From Vibrio coralliilyticus (GTDB lineage Bacteria > Pseudomonadota > Gammaproteobacteria > Enterobacterales > Vibrionaceae), in the NCBI RefSeq assembly GCF_024449095.1, contig NZ_CP024628.1, forward strand, positions 248,001 through 312,000: a stretch of DNA of 64,000 nucleotides, read 5' to 3'. Every line of letters begins with the position of its first letter. Position 1 is the stretch's first letter. Positions 1-8,986 of the stretch are shown here, one piece after another. The position numbers were made by a program, and so were the translations under genes. A model generated the notes under the pieces. It was not told the origin of the DNA and made no database searches. It was given only the letters and a program-made list of their open reading frames with translations.

Positions 1-54
1 GTCGCCCCTCAAGCTGCGCAGATATTAGTCGCGAAGCAGGAGGGTAATCAATGA
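1..54 (+). CDS. C-terminal end of an upstream gene, probably the RND periplasmic adaptor (partial)
   Basis: The frame open from base 1 reads into a TGA at 52-54. This stop overlaps the ATG of the RND pump at 51-53 as ATGA, which is typical of translationally coupled adaptor-pump pairs. Only about 17 codons are visible (ending AKQEGNQ), so the identity as a membrane fusion protein is inferred purely from position in front of an RND transporter. Nothing in the residues themselves is diagnostic. Confidence 0.55.
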   Translation, partial: VAPQAAQILVAKQEGNQ

Positions 55-3000
55 GCTGGCTGACTAAGTGGTTTATCAACAACCCGGTAGGGACGAATCT
101 GTTGATGCTCGCGATCATCGCCAGTGGTGTTATGGCGTTTGGTCAACTCCGTGTGGAGTCCTTTCCGCAAATTGCGCCGTCATCAATTGTGATCAATGTT
201 GCCTACCCAGGAGGTACAGCTAAACAGATTGATGAGAGTGTTACACAGCGAATTGAAGAGTCGATCAGTGGCATTTCTGGTATTAAACAGGTGACCAGCC
301 AGTCTAGCGCTGGTATGTCGAGCGTTGTTGTACGCAAAACCAGCAGCGCCGACCTCAATAAGCTGCTGGATGATGTACGTAATCGAGTGAATGCGATCAA
401 TGGTTTTCCTGCTCAAGCTGAAAAGCCGCAGGTGGTTAGAAATGAATTTACTAACTTGGCCGCCTTTGTTGTCGTTTCGGGGCCACGCAGCGATGAGCAG
501 CTTCAACCCATCGCAAGACAGGTCGAGCAAGCGCTAAAAAGTAATCCCAAGATTTCTAAAGTATCCAACTGGGGAAGTCGCAAGCCACAACTTATCATTG
601 AGCCAGATCCAGCGCAGCTCAAGAAACTGGGTTTGAGTCTGGAAGATTTAGCCAACACCATCGGACAGATGTCGCTCGAGTCTCGCACCGGTGAGCTGAT
701 TAGTGATAAGGGCCGAATGGTCATCCGTGGTGATGGCTACGCCGATGACGTACAAAAGCTGCGTCGTCTGGCGATCGTCTCTCGTCCATCCGGTACCATC
801 TATTTAGGTGACATCGCTAAGCTGAGTCGTGGCTATGAGCGTAGTGGCTCAATCGTCCGTAATAATGGCATCAACGCAATCGCTCTACTGATCAGCACCA
901 GCCAGACCGACAACCTGCTCAAAGTGAGCGATGCAATTAAGGATACCTTGACGGAGCAACGCAAAATCCTGCCTTCAGACATTGAGCTGAGCACTATGGC
1001 AGATATGGCGCCCTATATTGAAGAGCAACTGTTCAGGCTCGGTGATAATGCGTGGCAAGGCCTTTTGATTGTGGTGGTGTTACTGGGCATTTTTCTTGAG
1101 CTGAAACTGGCATTCTGGGTGGCTATAGGTATACCGGTCGCCATCGCGGGTACCTTAGGGGCGATGCAACTGGCTAACTACAGCCTCAATGACATCACGT
1201 TGTTTGGCTTTATTCTGGTATTGGGGATCCTAGTCGACGATGCCGTGGTCGTAGGCGAGGCCATTCACGAGCAGCGAGGCAAACATTCGAGCGGGCGCAA
1301 AGCGGCATGGCACGGCGTGCACTCGGTTTCCGTTGCAACGGTATTTGGTGTTTTGACCACTATTGCGGCATTTTCGCCAATGCTTTGGATTAACAACGAT
1401 TTTGCCAAGATTCTGGCTGGGTTCTCAGCTGTGGTGATATTTGCGCTGATCTTCTCTCTGATTGAAAGTAAGTTCATTCTGCCATCGCACCTAGCGCAGT
1501 TGTCCGTGAGTAAAAAATCTAATGGCATTTTCTCTCGCATTCAGTCTGTCGCTCAAGGCGGTTTGGAGTGGTTCAATTTCAGAGTGTACAAGCCCACCTT
1601 GGAAAAGGTGTTGGATTACAAACTGGCATCACTGCTAGGCTTTGTCGCCGCGATCGTACTGGCGTATGGCATGTGGTCGACTGGGACGATTCGAAGTGCC
1701 ATTTTCCCTGAAATCCCCGGTCGATACATTACCGCGAAAGTCGAGCTAGAAGACGGTGCCCCTTTGCCGTTACAAAAGAAAGCCTTAGATCAAATCGAAC
1801 AGGCGATGATCAACGTCGAAGACGAGCTGATGCAAGACTACCCGTTGAGCCTGCCACCCGTGGTAAACCTGCTTGCGTGGTCGGATGGTTATGGAGAGGT
1901 GGAAGTGACCGCCGAGCTAACCAGTGAAGCCCTGAGCCTCTTGCCGGGTAATTTACTGACCGATAGTTGGCGTACTCATACTGGGAGCATTGAAGGAGCG
2001 TATTCAGTTCAGTTTAGTGCGGCTGAAGCGCCTGCTGGTGGAACATTCATCTCGATATCATCCAGTGACCGTGAACTTGCTAAGCGCGTCAGTAGTCAAT
2101 TGGAGGACAAACTGGCTGCTTTGCCTGGCGTAGCGGATATATATGATGACGGTAAAAGCGGCCAGCCTCAGGTGCGGCTAGTGTTGAATGAATACGGTCA
2201 GCAGCTCGGATTGACGCAAGACAAGTTGGCGCGATTGGCGGGTGAGGCATTTGGTGAGCGAGAAATTCATCGCTTGTTGGAACAAGGCCAAGAAACCAAG
2301 GTGCTGTTGCAGTATCCTCGTTTAGAACGTAGAACCCTCGCTCAGCTTGAGCAGACGATGGTGTTACTGTCTGAAGGAAAGAGTGTCTTACTCGGTGATA
2401 TTGCTGAATTTCGTCATGAGCAGGAGCCTCAGATACTCTACCGACGTAATCGTGAGCAAGTGGTAAACCTCTATTGGAAGCAGAACCGAGACGTTCAGGC
2501 GCCTGAGCAGACAATGGCTCAGCTCAGCTCTGAGATCAAAACGCTGCATCAGCAGTATCCAGGAGTTCGGATCAAAGCAGGCGGCGAATTTGAAGAGATT
2601 GGTGAAGTCTCAGATGGCTTCCGCTCAGCAATGATTTTGACCCTTCTGCTGATTTACATCTTGTTGGCGGTTCCGCTGAAGTCTTATTGGCAGCCGTTCA
2701 TCATCATGGCAGTAATTCCATTTGGTTTTGCTGGCGCTATCTTCGGTCACTACTTGGTGGATCTGCCAATCAGTTTGCTGTCTATGTTTGGCATGATGGC
2801 AATGACGGGCATAGTGATCAATGACTCATTGGTACTGATCACGCGCTTTAACGCTGAGTATCGCAGCGGTGTGCCGCTTAAACAGGCTTTAGTGACGGCT
2901 GGAACCAGTCGATTGAGGGCGATTTTCCTTACGACTATTACGACGGTATGTGGTTTGCTGCCGCTACTCAGTGAGACCGCTGAGCAAGCGCAGTACTTAA

Positions 3001-3140
3001 AACCTGCGGCGGTTTCATTGGTGTTTGGTGAGCTATTTGCCACGGCGGTAACCCTGCTTCTGATCCCAATACTGTTGGGGATGACCAGTCGTAAAGCGGC
3101 AAAGCCTGTCGAAGATGAAGTAGCATTAAAGGGAGCCTAA
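51..3140 (+). CDS. RND-family efflux transporter, inner-membrane pump subunit
   Basis: A 1029-residue AcrB/MexB-type proton-driven pump of the inner membrane that would export drugs, detergents or metabolites through a tripartite complex. An N-terminal membrane anchor (about residues 12-32) is followed by a large periplasmic loop. The first membrane block (about 335-480) carries the motif GILVDDAVVVGEAI, which includes the paired aspartates of RND proton relays. A second periplasmic loop and second membrane block (about 860-1010) follow. The length is normal for the family. It overlaps the preceding reading frame by 4 bases and ends one base into the AraC-type regulator, so adaptor, pump and regulator appear co-transcribed. 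Substrate cannot be read from the sequence. RND family is certain; the class (multidrug rather than metal) is probable. Confidence 0.93.
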   Translation: MSWLTKWFINNPVGTNLLMLAIIASGVMAFGQLRVESFPQIAPSSIVINVAYPGGTAKQIDESVTQRIEESISGISGIKQVTSQSSAGMSSVVVRKTSSADLNKLLDDVRNRVNAINGFPAQAEKPQVVRNEFTNLAAFVVVSGPRSDEQLQPIARQVEQALKSNPKISKVSNWGSRKPQLIIEPDPAQLKKLGLSLEDLANTIGQMSLESRTGELISDKGRMVIRGDGYADDVQKLRRLAIVSRPSGTIYLGDIAKLSRGYERSGSIVRNNGINAIALLISTSQTDNLLKVSDAIKDTLTEQRKILPSDIELSTMADMAPYIEEQLFRLGDNAWQGLLIVVVLLGIFLELKLAFWVAIGIPVAIAGTLGAMQLANYSLNDITLFGFILVLGILVDDAVVVGEAIHEQRGKHSSGRKAAWHGVHSVSVATVFGVLTTIAAFSPMLWINNDFAKILAGFSAVVIFALIFSLIESKFILPSHLAQLSVSKKSNGIFSRIQSVAQGGLEWFNFRVYKPTLEKVLDYKLASLLGFVAAIVLAYGMWSTGTIRSAIFPEIPGRYITAKVELEDGAPLPLQKKALDQIEQAMINVEDELMQDYPLSLPPVVNLLAWSDGYGEVEVTAELTSEALSLLPGNLLTDSWRTHTGSIEGAYSVQFSAAEAPAGGTFISISSSDRELAKRVSSQLEDKLAALPGVADIYDDGKSGQPQVRLVLNEYGQQLGLTQDKLARLAGEAFGEREIHRLLEQGQETKVLLQYPRLERRTLAQLEQTMVLLSEGKSVLLGDIAEFRHEQEPQILYRRNREQVVNLYWKQNRDVQAPEQTMAQLSSEIKTLHQQYPGVRIKAGGEFEEIGEVSDGFRSAMILTLLLIYILLAVPLKSYWQPFIIMAVIPFGFAGAIFGHYLVDLPISLLSMFGMMAMTGIVINDSLVLITRFNAEYRSGVPLKQALVTAGTSRLRAIFLTTITTVCGLLPLLSETAEQAQYLKPAAVSLVFGELFATAVTLLLIPILLGMTSRKAAKPVEDEVALKGA

Positions 3141-4111
3141 TGCTGAGCGTGATTGATTTTATCCGGTTGACGGGCGATAGTGATCTGGTCGCCCCAGTGA
3201 GGCCCGTATCTATGTCACAGCAAGAGAAACCAGCATTTAAACTGGTGCCCGAAATTTCGTTATTAGAACCACTACCAGAGCATCTTAGAAAGCGCTTTGC
3301 TCACGCATTGAAGTTGATGCATGACGAACTGGCAGAACACAGATCGTGGGAGCAAATTGCTACAGAGAGCGCTATATCTCCTTATCATTTCCATCGTCAG
3401 TTTAGCGAATTGTTTCATGAGACGCCGGGGCAGTATCTTAGCCGATTACGATTGCAAGTCGCGGTGAATCTGCTGCTCAATGATGAACCCTGGAGTGTGA
3501 TGGAGATTGCTCACTATTGTGGTTTCTCTTCTTCACAAGCCTTAGGCAAGGCTTTAAAGAGAGAGCTTGGAGTGACGGCGAAACAAATTCGCAAAATGGG
3601 TTATGAGTCCACACCGCGAGAGACCGCTGATTTTATCGCTAAGCTTGCTCATCCCGGTGCTCAGCAGTCGATTGAGAATGAGCTGGCCAAGTCTATGCCG
3701 ACTGAGTTGATTTGGTACCCTCAGCGAGGGATGAAAAAGATAGCTCTGGAAGATCCTGACTGGGATTCAGTGATCGAAATCTATGGCAAAAAAACTGTCA
3801 ATCTACTCGGCGCAACGCCGACTAACCAACTTGAAAAAGTATGGGACCAAATTGAGACTTTCATTGGTGATTGGCAAGTCGATGAAGCTCTCTATGATTT
3901 TGTGATTCCTGAAGGGTACTACCTGTGCGCTGAGGTGTATCTGATTTCTGATGTTGCTTACAGTGCGGCTTTAGAAGCGCTGTTTGAGATCGTAGACGAA
4001 CAGAAGTTGGAAATTGATGGCAGTGCTTTTTTGATTGAAATGGTTCGCGATATTGAGTTGACCTTAACAGGGGGGGCAACGTTTTCATTTCAGATACCTA
4101 TTATCCGCTAA
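3140..4111 (+). CDS. AraC-family transcriptional regulator with C-terminal GyrI-like ligand domain
   Basis: A 323-residue regulator. The AraC-type double helix-turn-helix lies at about residues 52-150 (WEQIATESAISPYHFHR and the second helix pair around IAHYCGFSSSQALGKALKRE). A GyrI/Rob-type effector-binding domain follows at about 185-323. This order matches Rob/SoxS-like regulators that sense small amphipathic molecules. Its start overlaps the RND stop codon by one base (TAATG), so it is most likely co-transcribed and controls the pump operon. An alternative start is Met25 (3212), just ahead of SQQEKPAF; the 24 residues before it look poorly structured. Role as the local regulator is inferred from context. 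Confidence 0.88.
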   Translation: MLSVIDFIRLTGDSDLVAPVRPVSMSQQEKPAFKLVPEISLLEPLPEHLRKRFAHALKLMHDELAEHRSWEQIATESAISPYHFHRQFSELFHETPGQYLSRLRLQVAVNLLLNDEPWSVMEIAHYCGFSSSQALGKALKRELGVTAKQIRKMGYESTPRETADFIAKLAHPGAQQSIENELAKSMPTELIWYPQRGMKKIALEDPDWDSVIEIYGKKTVNLLGATPTNQLEKVWDQIETFIGDWQVDEALYDFVIPEGYYLCAEVYLISDVAYSAALEALFEIVDEQKLEIDGSAFLIEMVRDIELTLTGGATFSFQIPIIR

Positions 4112-4403
4112 CTCTATTTATCGAGCTTACTCGAATAACTTCTCTTATGGTTGTTGCATAAATAATCATATTCACACTCGATATAAAAGGGGGTAATTAA
4201 AGAGTTTGTGGTTATTGTTAAGCACGTGCGTACAAAATGCCACCAATTATCTTAGCTCCATAACGTATTGATTTATATTATTATGCGTTTTTAGTGAATT
4301 ATTTTTCATTATTTGCTTGAGTGTGAAATCTTTGTCGTTATAATTACGGCAAAGAGAACTTATTCACTAATTGTGAAAATATAATCATCTAGGGAGCAGT
4401 CAG

Positions 4404-5777
4404 ATGAGCGATACACTTTTAGCCGAAGAGAACCACAAAAACAGTCGCAACATATTGATGTTTGCAATTCCGTCTTTGTTGGGTCTTTTCTTTTTCCTTG
4501 CACCGTTAACCATTGATGGCAACTTCACCTTTCCGCTAGCGCTGATGGCGAAAGGCGTCAAAGCGGTCCTTGGGGATGCGATTTTACCAACCGTCACCGC
4601 TGTGATTTGCTTCTCTGCGGTCGCTTCTATTCTTGCCAGTCTTATCAAGCCAACTTTTGTGACTCAATCTGCATTGATGACAAGACTGTTTGTTCTGACG
4701 CCAGTTTGGCTAGTCGTTCGAGTTCTAGGTGCGGTGTTCACTCTGATGGCATTGCATCAGATCGGGCCTGAAGTGATTTGGAACGGCAACACGGGTGGGC
4801 TGGTTCTTAATGATCTTCTGCCTTCTTTACTGGTGACTTTCTTCCTGGCCGGTTTGCTGTTGCCACTGTTACTCAACTTTGGTTTGCTTGAGTTGCTCGG
4901 TACTGTTCTGAGCCGTTTTATGCGTCCGGTTTTCCGTTTGCCAGGTCGTGCTGCGATTGACTGTATGTCTTCTTGGCTAGGTGATGGCACCGTTGGGGTG
5001 ATTCTGACCAGTAAACAATATGAAGATAAAAAATACACTGCGCGTGAAGCAGCGGTTGTCGCGACTATGTTTTCTCCGGTTGGGATTTCTTTCTCGCTGG
5101 TGGTATTAACCCAGGTTGGTTTAGAGAATTTCTTTGTCCCGTTCTATTTCTCTATCTGTTTGTCTGGCGTGATTGCCGCGATGGTGATCCAGTATCTGCC
5201 ACCGTTATCGTATAAGAAAGACCTGTACATTGATGGTACTAAGCCTAATCGTAATGACGAATTGGTGCCTGCGGGTCAGTCGGTTATGGGCTTTGGCTTG
5301 AAGTTGGCACTGCACAGAGCAAGCAAAGTGAAAAGCCTTGGGGCGGTTGCTAAAGAAGGTGTGCACAATGCACTGGATATGGTAATCAGCGTTCTGCCTG
5401 TGGTTATGGCGATCGGTACTTTAGGTCTGGTTGTCGCTGAAACGACGCCATTATTCTCATTACTGGGTGCACCGTTCATTCCACTGCTCAACGCGTTGAA
5501 TGTTCCGGAAGCGGCTGCGGCGGCAGAAACTATGCTTGTTGGTTTTGCTGATATGTATGTACCTTCGATCATCGCAGCGTCGACGATTAATGCTGATCTG
5601 ACCAAGTTTGTTGTGGCAGCGTTGTCTGTAACTCAGCTGATTTTCATGTCAGAAACGGGTTCTGTGATTCTAAGCAGTAAAGTCCCTGTGAACTTTTTGG
5701 AGTTGGTAGCTATCTTCCTGCTAAGAACTCTAGTTACGCTGCCAATCATTGTATTGGTCGCACATTGGATCTTCTGA
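4404..5777 (+). CDS. YjiH-family membrane protein (nucleoside-recognition/Gate domain)
   Basis: A 457-residue polytopic inner-membrane protein with about ten hydrophobic segments. The stretch GDGTVGVILTSKQYEDKKYTA and a late GFADMYVPSIIAASTI segment fit YjiH-like proteins with Gate (nucleoside-recognition) domains. Substrate is not established for the family. The ATG follows an AGGGAG ribosome site at 4391-4396. The 292-base gap upstream (4112-4403) is AT-rich and must hold the promoter, but no clear operator was recognised. A strong terminator follows at 5806, so this is a single-gene unit. Confidence 0.85.
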   Translation: MSDTLLAEENHKNSRNILMFAIPSLLGLFFFLAPLTIDGNFTFPLALMAKGVKAVLGDAILPTVTAVICFSAVASILASLIKPTFVTQSALMTRLFVLTPVWLVVRVLGAVFTLMALHQIGPEVIWNGNTGGLVLNDLLPSLLVTFFLAGLLLPLLLNFGLLELLGTVLSRFMRPVFRLPGRAAIDCMSSWLGDGTVGVILTSKQYEDKKYTAREAAVVATMFSPVGISFSLVVLTQVGLENFFVPFYFSICLSGVIAAMVIQYLPPLSYKKDLYIDGTKPNRNDELVPAGQSVMGFGLKLALHRASKVKSLGAVAKEGVHNALDMVISVLPVVMAIGTLGLVVAETTPLFSLLGAPFIPLLNALNVPEAAAAAETMLVGFADMYVPSIIAASTINADLTKFVVAALSVTQLIFMSETGSVILSSKVPVNFLELVAIFLLRTLVTLPIIVLVAHWIF

Positions 5778-5805
5778 TACCTTGATTGACATTGCTTGAT
5801 GAATT

Positions 5806-5840
5806 AGCCCGCTAAGTCTAACTTAGCGGGCTGTTTTTTT
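5806..5840 (+). terminator. Rho-independent terminator after the YjiH-like gene
   Basis: Perfect 12-base arms AGCCCGCTAAGT and ACTTAGCGGGCT around a CTA loop (5806-5832), then a G and seven T. It lies between convergent genes and terminates the plus-strand gene. Confidence 0.92.
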
Positions 5841-5863
5841 GTCTCTAGCAAAGCTGATGGCTC

Positions 5864-6895
5864 CTAGCACAGTTCCACTTCAACATCTGACTGAATTTGG
5901 CTAGAACACGCTAAGGTATAACCATTGGCGAGATCTTCTTCAGTCAGCGTTTCTGTGCTGGTGCGGCTGACTTCGCCCTTAGTCACTTTACATTTGCAGG
6001 ATCCACACATGCCGCTGCGACAGGCGATAATAATTGGCACCCCGTTTTCTTCCAGCACGTCAGCTAAGGTAGCGCCTTGGCTGACTTCTGTTGATACGCC
6101 AAACGCTGGCACTTCGAACTGAACAACACCATCCGACGAGCTTTCATTATGAGCTTCGATAGGGGTAAAACTTTCCTGATGGAATTGTGCCGCCTCAACC
6201 CCCAGTGCCAACGCGTTGCTCTCCATATCCTGCATAAACAGAGTTGGTCCGCAGAGATAAACTGTGCGCTGGTTAAGGTCCGGGCAGAGTTTGGCTAACC
6301 ACTCTCTGTCGAGCCGCCCTTGCGGGTGGCGTGTGCCTGTATTGTCTTTAAGCAGTAACTTTAGGTGGAAATTTGGGTATTGCGCATCCATGGACTCCAG
6401 CTCATCAAAGTAGATAGTCTGAGCAGCGCTTTTCGCCATGTGAATAAAGGTTATCTCGACGTCTGCTTTGGTTTTCAGCCAATGTTTTGCCATCGACATG
6501 ACAGGTGTGATGCCACAACCTGCACTGAGCAAAGCCACTTTATGTTTCGGTGGGCAATCGATGCTGTTGAATGGTCCAGTCGGCGCCAGTGCCAAGACGC
6601 TGTCTCCGGAATTGAAGTGGTCAATGATGTAGTTGGATACCAAGCCATTCTCGACTCGTTTGACGGTCAATTTAAGATGCGATTCCCCCGGTAACGAAGA
6701 AACAGAATACGCGCGGTATTCCACCTTGCCATCGAACTCAAAACCTAACGAAATAAACTGACCCGGTTTGAAATCAAATCCATTTGGTAAGGGAGTGTCA
6801 GAGGTCAGCGTCAAGCTGACGGTATCTGATGTTTCCTGCCATTTATCAACACAACGAAGTCGGGCGGGTTGGTTGTTTTGCCATTCGCGAATCAT
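5864..6895 (-). CDS. hcr: NADH oxidoreductase Hcr, electron donor to Hcp
   Basis: A 343-residue cytoplasmic flavo-iron-sulfur reductase. The FAD-binding barrel holds the RAYS motif at about residues 62-65 and a proline-rich KPGQF loop. The NAD-binding half holds GCGITPVMSMAKH and the LCGP motif. The C-terminal plant-type [2Fe-2S] ferredoxin domain has CRSGMCGSC plus a distal cysteine in TLACSSQ. This three-part layout and the position directly downstream of hcp identify Hcr, which passes electrons from NADH to Hcp. A GAGGA ribosome site precedes the ATG. It is transcribed with hcp across a 61-base gap that contains a hairpin. Confidence 0.95.
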   Translation of the reverse strand: MIREWQNNQPARLRCVDKWQETSDTVSLTLTSDTPLPNGFDFKPGQFISLGFEFDGKVEYRAYSVSSLPGESHLKLTVKRVENGLVSNYIIDHFNSGDSVLALAPTGPFNSIDCPPKHKVALLSAGCGITPVMSMAKHWLKTKADVEITFIHMAKSAAQTIYFDELESMDAQYPNFHLKLLLKDNTGTRHPQGRLDREWLAKLCPDLNQRTVYLCGPTLFMQDMESNALALGVEAAQFHQESFTPIEAHNESSSDGVVQFEVPAFGVSTEVSQGATLADVLEENGVPIIIACRSGMCGSCKCKVTKGEVSRTSTETLTEEDLANGYTLACSSQIQSDVEVELC

Positions 6896-6914
6896 AATTC
6901 CTCACAAGTAAAAG

Positions 6915-6941
6915 AGCCCAGCCATACAAACTGACTGGGCT
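6915..6941 (-). other. Hairpin in the hcp-hcr intergenic gap
   Basis: Arms AGCCCAG and CTGGGCT with a 13-base loop. On the minus strand the stem is followed by CTTTTAC, a poor U-tract. This suggests partial termination or mRNA processing that would lower hcr relative to hcp; that effect is inference. Confidence 0.45.
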
Positions 6942-6956
6942 ATCAAAAGGCAGGGA

Positions 6957-8618
6957 TTAAGCTGCTAGGATAGTTTTCAGATCGTCTTCAACATTGCCGA
7001 TACTGCGCATGTCGAATTTATCCTGAATGATTTGGATGAGATTATCGGTCAGGAATGCAGGTGCGCTTGGGCCTGTGTAGATGCCTTTTACACCTAGTGC
7101 GAACAGAGTGAGCAAAATCACGATGGCTTTCTGCTCAAACCAAGACAGCACGAGTGTTAGCGGCAGTTCGTTGATGTCGCAGTCAAACTCTTTCGACAAT
7201 GCTAGGGCAAGCTGAATGGCTGAATAGGCGTCATTACACTGACCAACATCCAGTAAGCGAGGGATACCGTTGATGTCGCCAAACTGATTTTTGTTGAAGC
7301 GGAACTTACCACAGGCCAGTGTCAGGATCAGAGTATCTTCAGGCGCGCTGGCGGTGAAATCGGTGTAGTAGCTACGTTCTGCTTTGTCGCCGTCACAACC
7401 ACCAACTAAGAAGAAGTGTTTAATGTTCCCTTCTTTGACCTGCTCAACCACTGCTGGGGCTGCACTCATCAACGCATTGCGACCAAAGCCTACGGTGATC
7501 ATGTGTTCAATTTCATCGTGTTGGAAACCGTCTTGCGCCAGTGCACACTCAATCACCTGACTGAAATCATCACCTTCAATGTGTGCAACGCCCGGCCAGC
7601 CAACGATGCTACGCGTGAACAAACGATCTGAGTACTGGCCCATGTTCGGGTTCAACAGACAGTTAGACGTCATGACAATCGCGCCAGGGAAGTTAGCAAA
7701 TTCTTTCTGCTGGTTTTGCCATGCGCTGCCGTAGTTGCCGACCAGGTGCGGGTATTTTTTCAGTTCAGGGTAACCGTGTGCAGGGAGCATTTCACCGTTG
7801 GTGTAAACGTTGATTCCGGTTCCTTCGGTTTGCTGAAGAATTTTCTCTAGGTCATGCAGGTCATGCCCCGAAACCAAAATACATTTGCCTTTAACTGGTT
7901 TAACGTTGACCTGAGTTGGCTCTGGGTGGCCGAAAGCAGTGGTTTCACCAAGGTCCAGCATTTCCATAACTTTGTAGTTCATCAGACCAATACGCATTGA
8001 ACATTCAAGCAAAGCGTTAAGATCTTCTGGATCAGTGCCTAGCCACGCCATGATTTCATGATACTCAGCGTAAATATCGTTATTGGTTTGCTCCAAGACG
8101 CGTGCGTGTTCCATGTAAGCGGCAGCACCTTTCAGGCCGTAAAGGCACAGCAGACGTAGACCAATCACATCTTCACTGATCTCCTGATAGCCACGGTTGA
8201 CCGCAACCTGAGGAGCAAATTCGAGGATCGCTTCAGCACTTGCTGGTAACTCGAAATTAGCGACTTTAGGTGCGGGCTCAAGTTCAACGTCAGCCAGTTT
8301 TGCCGCAGCGAGTGTCTGCTCTTTAAGTCGGGATTTAAACTGCGCAGCCTGTGCAGCGAGTTCAAGAATACGTTCAGGATCGAAATTCACATTGGTTAAG
8401 GTCGAGAAGAAGGCTTTTGGCGCCCATTGATTAACTTCGTCATCAATAATGTCAAAGCGACGAGCTTGTTCTGCCCAGTACGAGACACCTTCAAGGGTAT
8501 AGACCAGTACATCTTGTAGATCCGAAACTTCAGATGTTTTGCCACACATGCCTTGGGCGAAAGAACAACCTTTAACAGTTGGGGTTTGAATAGTCTGTTC
8601 ACATTGAATACAGAACAT
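6957..8618 (-). CDS. hcp: Hybrid cluster protein Hcp (hydroxylamine reductase / NO reductase)
   Basis: A 553-residue hybrid-cluster protein. Cysteines 3, 6, 18 and 25 form the N-terminal CX2CX11CX6C pattern of the class found in enterobacteria, which binds a small Fe-S cluster. Downstream conserved segments such as [37 protein letters not shown] and [15 protein letters not shown] carry the ligands of the Fe-S-O hybrid cluster. Known activities are reduction of nitric oxide or hydroxylamine and protein trans-nitrosylation under anaerobic conditions. The length is normal. The promoter region carries a sigma-54 promoter and NorR-like palindromes, consistent with induction by nitric oxide. Confidence 0.97.
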   Translation of the reverse strand: MFCIQCEQTIQTPTVKGCSFAQGMCGKTSEVSDLQDVLVYTLEGVSYWAEQARRFDIIDDEVNQWAPKAFFSTLTNVNFDPERILELAAQAAQFKSRLKEQTLAAAKLADVELEPAPKVANFELPASAEAILEFAPQVAVNRGYQEISEDVIGLRLLCLYGLKGAAAYMEHARVLEQTNNDIYAEYHEIMAWLGTDPEDLNALLECSMRIGLMNYKVMEMLDLGETTAFGHPEPTQVNVKPVKGKCILVSGHDLHDLEKILQQTEGTGINVYTNGEMLPAHGYPELKKYPHLVGNYGSAWQNQQKEFANFPGAIVMTSNCLLNPNMGQYSDRLFTRSIVGWPGVAHIEGDDFSQVIECALAQDGFQHDEIEHMITVGFGRNALMSAAPAVVEQVKEGNIKHFFLVGGCDGDKAERSYYTDFTASAPEDTLILTLACGKFRFNKNQFGDINGIPRLLDVGQCNDAYSAIQLALALSKEFDCDINELPLTLVLSWFEQKAIVILLTLFALGVKGIYTGPSAPAFLTDNLIQIIQDKFDMRSIGNVEDDLKTILAA

Positions 8619-8680
8619 TGCGCTTCTCCAGTAATAGTCTTTATGCGGTCACGCCGCTTGGATTTGTTTAGCGCTATAAC

Positions 8681-8696
8681 TGCAGAGAGCGTGCCA
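8681..8696 (-). promoter_or_regulatory. Sigma-54 (-24/-12) promoter for hcp-hcr
   Basis: On the minus strand, TGGCAC, five bases, then CTGCA, with the invariant GG and GC dinucleotides ten bases apart. This matches the RpoN consensus TGGCAC-N5-TTGCA with a single mismatch. Transcription would start near 8670, about 50 bases before the hcp ATG. It requires an AAA+ activator, and norR lies in the same window. Confidence 0.75.
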
Positions 8697-8748
8697 CTAT
8701 TTAACTAGTTGATATTTAATGAGTTTACCCTTGTTTGGATATGGATTT

Positions 8749-8765
8749 GTTGTCTAGATGACAAC
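8749..8765. promoter_or_regulatory. Inverted repeat upstream of hcp, candidate NorR enhancer site
   Basis: Arms GTTGTC and GACAAC around TAGAT. The core contains GT-N7-AC, the spacing described for NorR sites. It lies about 80-95 bases upstream of the predicted sigma-54 start, a normal enhancer distance. Confidence 0.6.
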
Positions 8766-8770
8766 GGTGG

Positions 8771-8789
8771 TGATGTAAATAATACATCA
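8771..8789. promoter_or_regulatory. Second palindrome upstream of hcp (NsrR-like, or second NorR site)
   Basis: TGATGTAAATAATACATCA is a palindrome with 7-base arms around AATAA. It resembles NsrR boxes (GATGNA...TNCATC) and also contains GT-N7-AC. Its centre is 23 bases from the neighbouring palindrome, about two helical turns, which would suit tandem NorR sites. The two readings cannot be separated by eye. Confidence 0.5.
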
Positions 8790-8952
8790 ATAAATGCCGA
8801 GAAGAGCCAAATAGTAAATAAGATAGTCAGTAAAATGTATGAATTTTGAGCTGAGGATAAGCGAGTAAAACAGATAGTTAGACGGTAATTGTCATGATGG
8901 GGTGAGCTGGAGCGTGCGATGTGCTTTTAACATCAACTCCATTGAATGGGAG

Positions 8953-8978
8953 ATGAGCCAGACTTGAATCTGGCTCAT
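8953..8978 (-). terminator. Stem-loop downstream of the M3 peptidase gene
   Basis: Perfect 10-base arms ATGAGCCAGA and TCTGGCTCAT around a 6-base loop, 8 bases past the stop codon. There is no U-tract, so termination is uncertain; it may protect the mRNA end. Confidence 0.5.
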
Positions 8979-8986
8979 GGGGAAGA

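Noticed and set aside
2089..2514. 141-residue minus-strand frame inside the RND pump gene
   Set aside because: Antisense shadow of a well-supported RND pump; no start context and low-complexity translation.
8709..8722. TTGAT-like FNR half-site before hcp
   Set aside because: Only the first half matches the consensus; the second half is AATGA rather than ATCAA.
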